Shown here piece after piece: positions 62,439 through 64,000 of a stretch of DNA of 64,000 bases. Source of the stretch: Actinoalloteichus hoggarensis (GTDB taxonomy: Bacteria > Actinomycetota > Actinomycetes > Mycobacteriales > Pseudonocardiaceae); the NCBI RefSeq assembly GCF_002234535.1, contig NZ_CP022521.1, positions 1,922,001 to 1,986,000 of the forward strand, written 5' to 3'. The notes under the pieces are model-generated. The model ran no database searches and had not been told where the DNA came from. It saw only the letters and a list, made by a program, of their open reading frames with translations. The position numbers were made by a program, and so were the translations under genes. Position 1 is the first letter of the stretch. Each line of letters begins with the position of its first letter.

Positions 62439-63833
62439 TCAGACCCGCGCCGCCGCCAGGCTCGGCAGGCGGGACACCAGGACGGACCTCCGCAGATAGC
62501 ACCACCACGTGACACCCAGGCACAGCGCGTAGAAGCCGATGAAGCCGTAGAGCGCCGCCTCGATGCCGCCGCTGCCCGAGATCGAGGCCGCGAAGCCCCG
62601 GTTGACGAAGAAGCCGCCGAACGCCCCCACCGCCGAGGCGATGCCGATCGCGGCCGCCGCCTCCCGCTTTCCACGCGCGACCGCCTCCGCCCGATCCACG
62701 CCCGCCGACTCCTCCCGGCGTGCCCGCGCGGTGAAGATCGCCGGGATCATCCGGTAGGTGGAGCCGTTGCCGATCCCGCTGGTGACGAACAGCAGGAGGA
62801 AGGCGCCGAGGAACATCTCGAACCGGCCGCTGTTCAGGCCCGCCACCACCGCCGCCGCCGTGAGTCCCATGGCCGCGAACGTCCACGCCGTGACCCGGGC
62901 CCCGCCCAGCCGGTCGGCGAGCCAGCCGCCCAGCGGGCGGGCCAGCGAGCCGACGGCCGCGCCGAGCCAGGCGAAGTACGCGCCCTGGACGTCGGGGAAC
63001 TGGGTGGAGATCAGCAGCGGCAGCGCGGCGGAGAATCCGATGAAGGAACCGAAGGTTCCGATGTAGAGCAGCGACATCACCCAGGTGTGCGGCCTGCGGG
63101 CCGCCCTGATCTGGGCTCGGAAGTCCGATCGCGCCTCCACGAGGTTGTCCATGAACAGCAGCGCGCAGACCGCGGCCGCCACCACGAACGGCAGGTAGAA
63201 CAGCGCGGCGTAGGCCAGGTTCACCCCGGTGCCCAGCGAGATGACCACCGGGATGATCAGCTGCATGAGGGCGACGCCGAGATTCCCGCCCGCCGCGTTC
63301 AGGCCGAGCGCGAAGCCCTTGCGTGAATCCGGATAGAAGAAGCTGATGTTGGCCATGCTGCTGGCGAAGTTCCCGCCGCCCACGCCCGCGCCGGCCGCCG
63401 CCAGCAGGAACATCCAGAACGGCGTCGCGGGGTTCGACACGCAGAGGATCAGCAGGAGGACCGGCAGCAGGAGCAGCAGCGCGCTGACCGCCGTCCAGTT
63501 GCGTCCGCCGAAGCGCGGCACCGCGAAGGTGTAGGGCAGCCGCAGCGCGGAGCCCAGCAGATTCGGCACCGCCACCAGCCAGAACAGCTGATCGACGGAG
63601 AAGGCGAAGCCCGCCGACGGCAGGGCCACCACCACCACGCTCCAGATCGACCAGAGCGCGAAGCCGAGATGTTCGGCGAAGATCGAGAAGATCAGGTTTC
63701 GGCGGGCGACCCTGGCGCCCGTGTGAGCCCAGAACTCCGGGTCCTCCGGCTCCCAGTGCTCGATCCAGCGGCGTCCCGGTCGGGTCGGGCGCCCGTGCCG
63801 CTGCCCTCGCTCGTCGTCTGCCGTCACGGTCAT
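62439..63833 (-). CDS. narK: Nitrate/nitrite transporter (NarK/NasA family MFS)
   Basis: 464 residues with 12 helices. The nitrate-porter signatures are present: GAGVGGGNFASSMANISFFY and LGLNAAGGNLGVALMQLIIP. Other family segments: WEPEDPEFWAHTGARVARRN before helix 1 and RPLGGWLADRLGGARVTAWT. It imports nitrate for NirBD after reduction, or exports nitrite. ATG 63833 follows GGAGG at 7-nt spacing; the frame extends upstream only with non-conserved sequence. No nitrate reductase gene is in the window. Confidence 0.95.
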   Translation of the reverse strand: MTVTADDERGQRHGRPTRPGRRWIEHWEPEDPEFWAHTGARVARRNLIFSIFAEHLGFALWSIWSVVVVALPSAGFAFSVDQLFWLVAVPNLLGSALRLPYTFAVPRFGGRNWTAVSALLLLLPVLLLILCVSNPATPFWMFLLAAAGAGVGGGNFASSMANISFFYPDSRKGFALGLNAAGGNLGVALMQLIIPVVISLGTGVNLAYAALFYLPFVVAAAVCALLFMDNLVEARSDFRAQIRAARRPHTWVMSLLYIGTFGSFIGFSAALPLLISTQFPDVQGAYFAWLGAAVGSLARPLGGWLADRLGGARVTAWTFAAMGLTAAAVVAGLNSGRFEMFLGAFLLLFVTSGIGNGSTYRMIPAIFTARARREESAGVDRAEAVARGKREAAAAIGIASAVGAFGGFFVNRGFAASISGSGGIEAALYGFIGFYALCLGVTWWCYLRRSVLVSRLPSLAAARV

Positions 63834-63842
63834 TCGTCGTCC

Positions 63843-63857
63843 TCCAGTGCCACTGGA
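63843..63857 (-). promoter_or_regulatory. Palindrome overlapping the narK ribosome-binding site
   Basis: TCCAGTG-C-CACTGGA, 7-bp arms around one base. On the mRNA it would form a hairpin whose 3' arm includes the GGA of the narK ribosome-binding site GGAGG (complement of 63841-63845), 9 nt before the ATG. It could be an operator or a translation-control hairpin; a 1-nt loop is too tight, so part of the stem would open. Confidence 0.45.
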
Positions 63858-64000
63858 TCGTCTCCGGTCTCGCCACACCAGGGTCGGCACCGGCGGCGAC
63901 CCGGCCACGAGAGTCGTCACACACGCTAGGAAGCCCGCGTTACCGCGTGATGACCAGCGATGACCGGCGGACGAACTCCCCTGCACCGGAGACCATCGAG

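Overview
The window is chromosomal DNA of a high-GC Gram-positive actinomycete. Codon third positions are almost all G/C, GTG starts are common, several genes look leaderless, and a mycothione reductase gene implies mycothiol metabolism. Gene order matches the region around proS, rimP, nusA, ylxR, infB, rbfA, dinF, truB and ribF of other Actinobacteria. It also resembles the mycobacterial neighbourhood that holds mtr, an ElaA-type acetyltransferase, cysG/cobA and DUF4439 genes. A Pseudonocardiaceae member such as Actinoalloteichus is a reasonable guess, but this is inference and not shown by any marker here.

Layout. 1-5.7 kb: a truncated GntR regulator divergent from a CynX-type MFS transporter, a small conserved protein, mycothione reductase, a VanZ-RDD membrane protein and a PEBP-family protein. 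6.1-9.9 kb: a multi-pass membrane protein, a coupled histidine kinase/LuxR-type response regulator pair, and an SRPBCC protein. 10.2-15.1 kb: an SDR-MerR operon, an M15-type lipoprotein peptidase, two neighbouring trypsin-like secreted proteins (one with its catalytic His and Ser replaced), and an ElaA acetyltransferase. 15.1-22.3 kb: bioF, a P450 with an unusual insertion, cobM with a long tail, and a two-domain cobA/cysG-type gene. 22.8-28.6 kb: DEAD-box helicase, RIO kinase, YaaA, and an APH-type kinase. 28.9-49.1 kb: the translation/transcription cluster proS ... rimP-nusA-ylxR-infB-DUF503-rbfA, with an SDR, map, an XRE regulator and a MATE exporter behind it. 49.2-52.5 kb: an accessory stretch with two SapA-like secreted paralogues and a lower-GC, apparently frameshifted locus. 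52.6-57.3 kb: MFS, truB, ribF, an HTH protein and thpR. 57.9-63.8 kb: nitrate assimilation genes narK, nirB, nirD and a HemD-HTH fusion, all on the minus strand.

How the parts fit. RimP, NusA, YlxR, IF2 and RbfA act in ribosome maturation, transcription and translation initiation, and several of their genes overlap or nearly touch. NirBD needs siroheme, and the linked HemD-type protein (and the cobA/cysG gene far upstream) belong to the tetrapyrrole pathway that supplies it.

Most notable signals: a LexA-type SOS box inside a promoter that reads into a leaderless ORF with a membrane segment (32.2 kb); a 46-bp concentrically nested dyad between map and an XRE gene (47.3 kb); the serine pseudoprotease beside its intact paralogue; the low-GC frameshifted locus at 50.85-51.56 kb; and a palindrome overlapping the narK ribosome-binding site. 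No rRNA, tRNA, transposase or CRISPR array was recognised.
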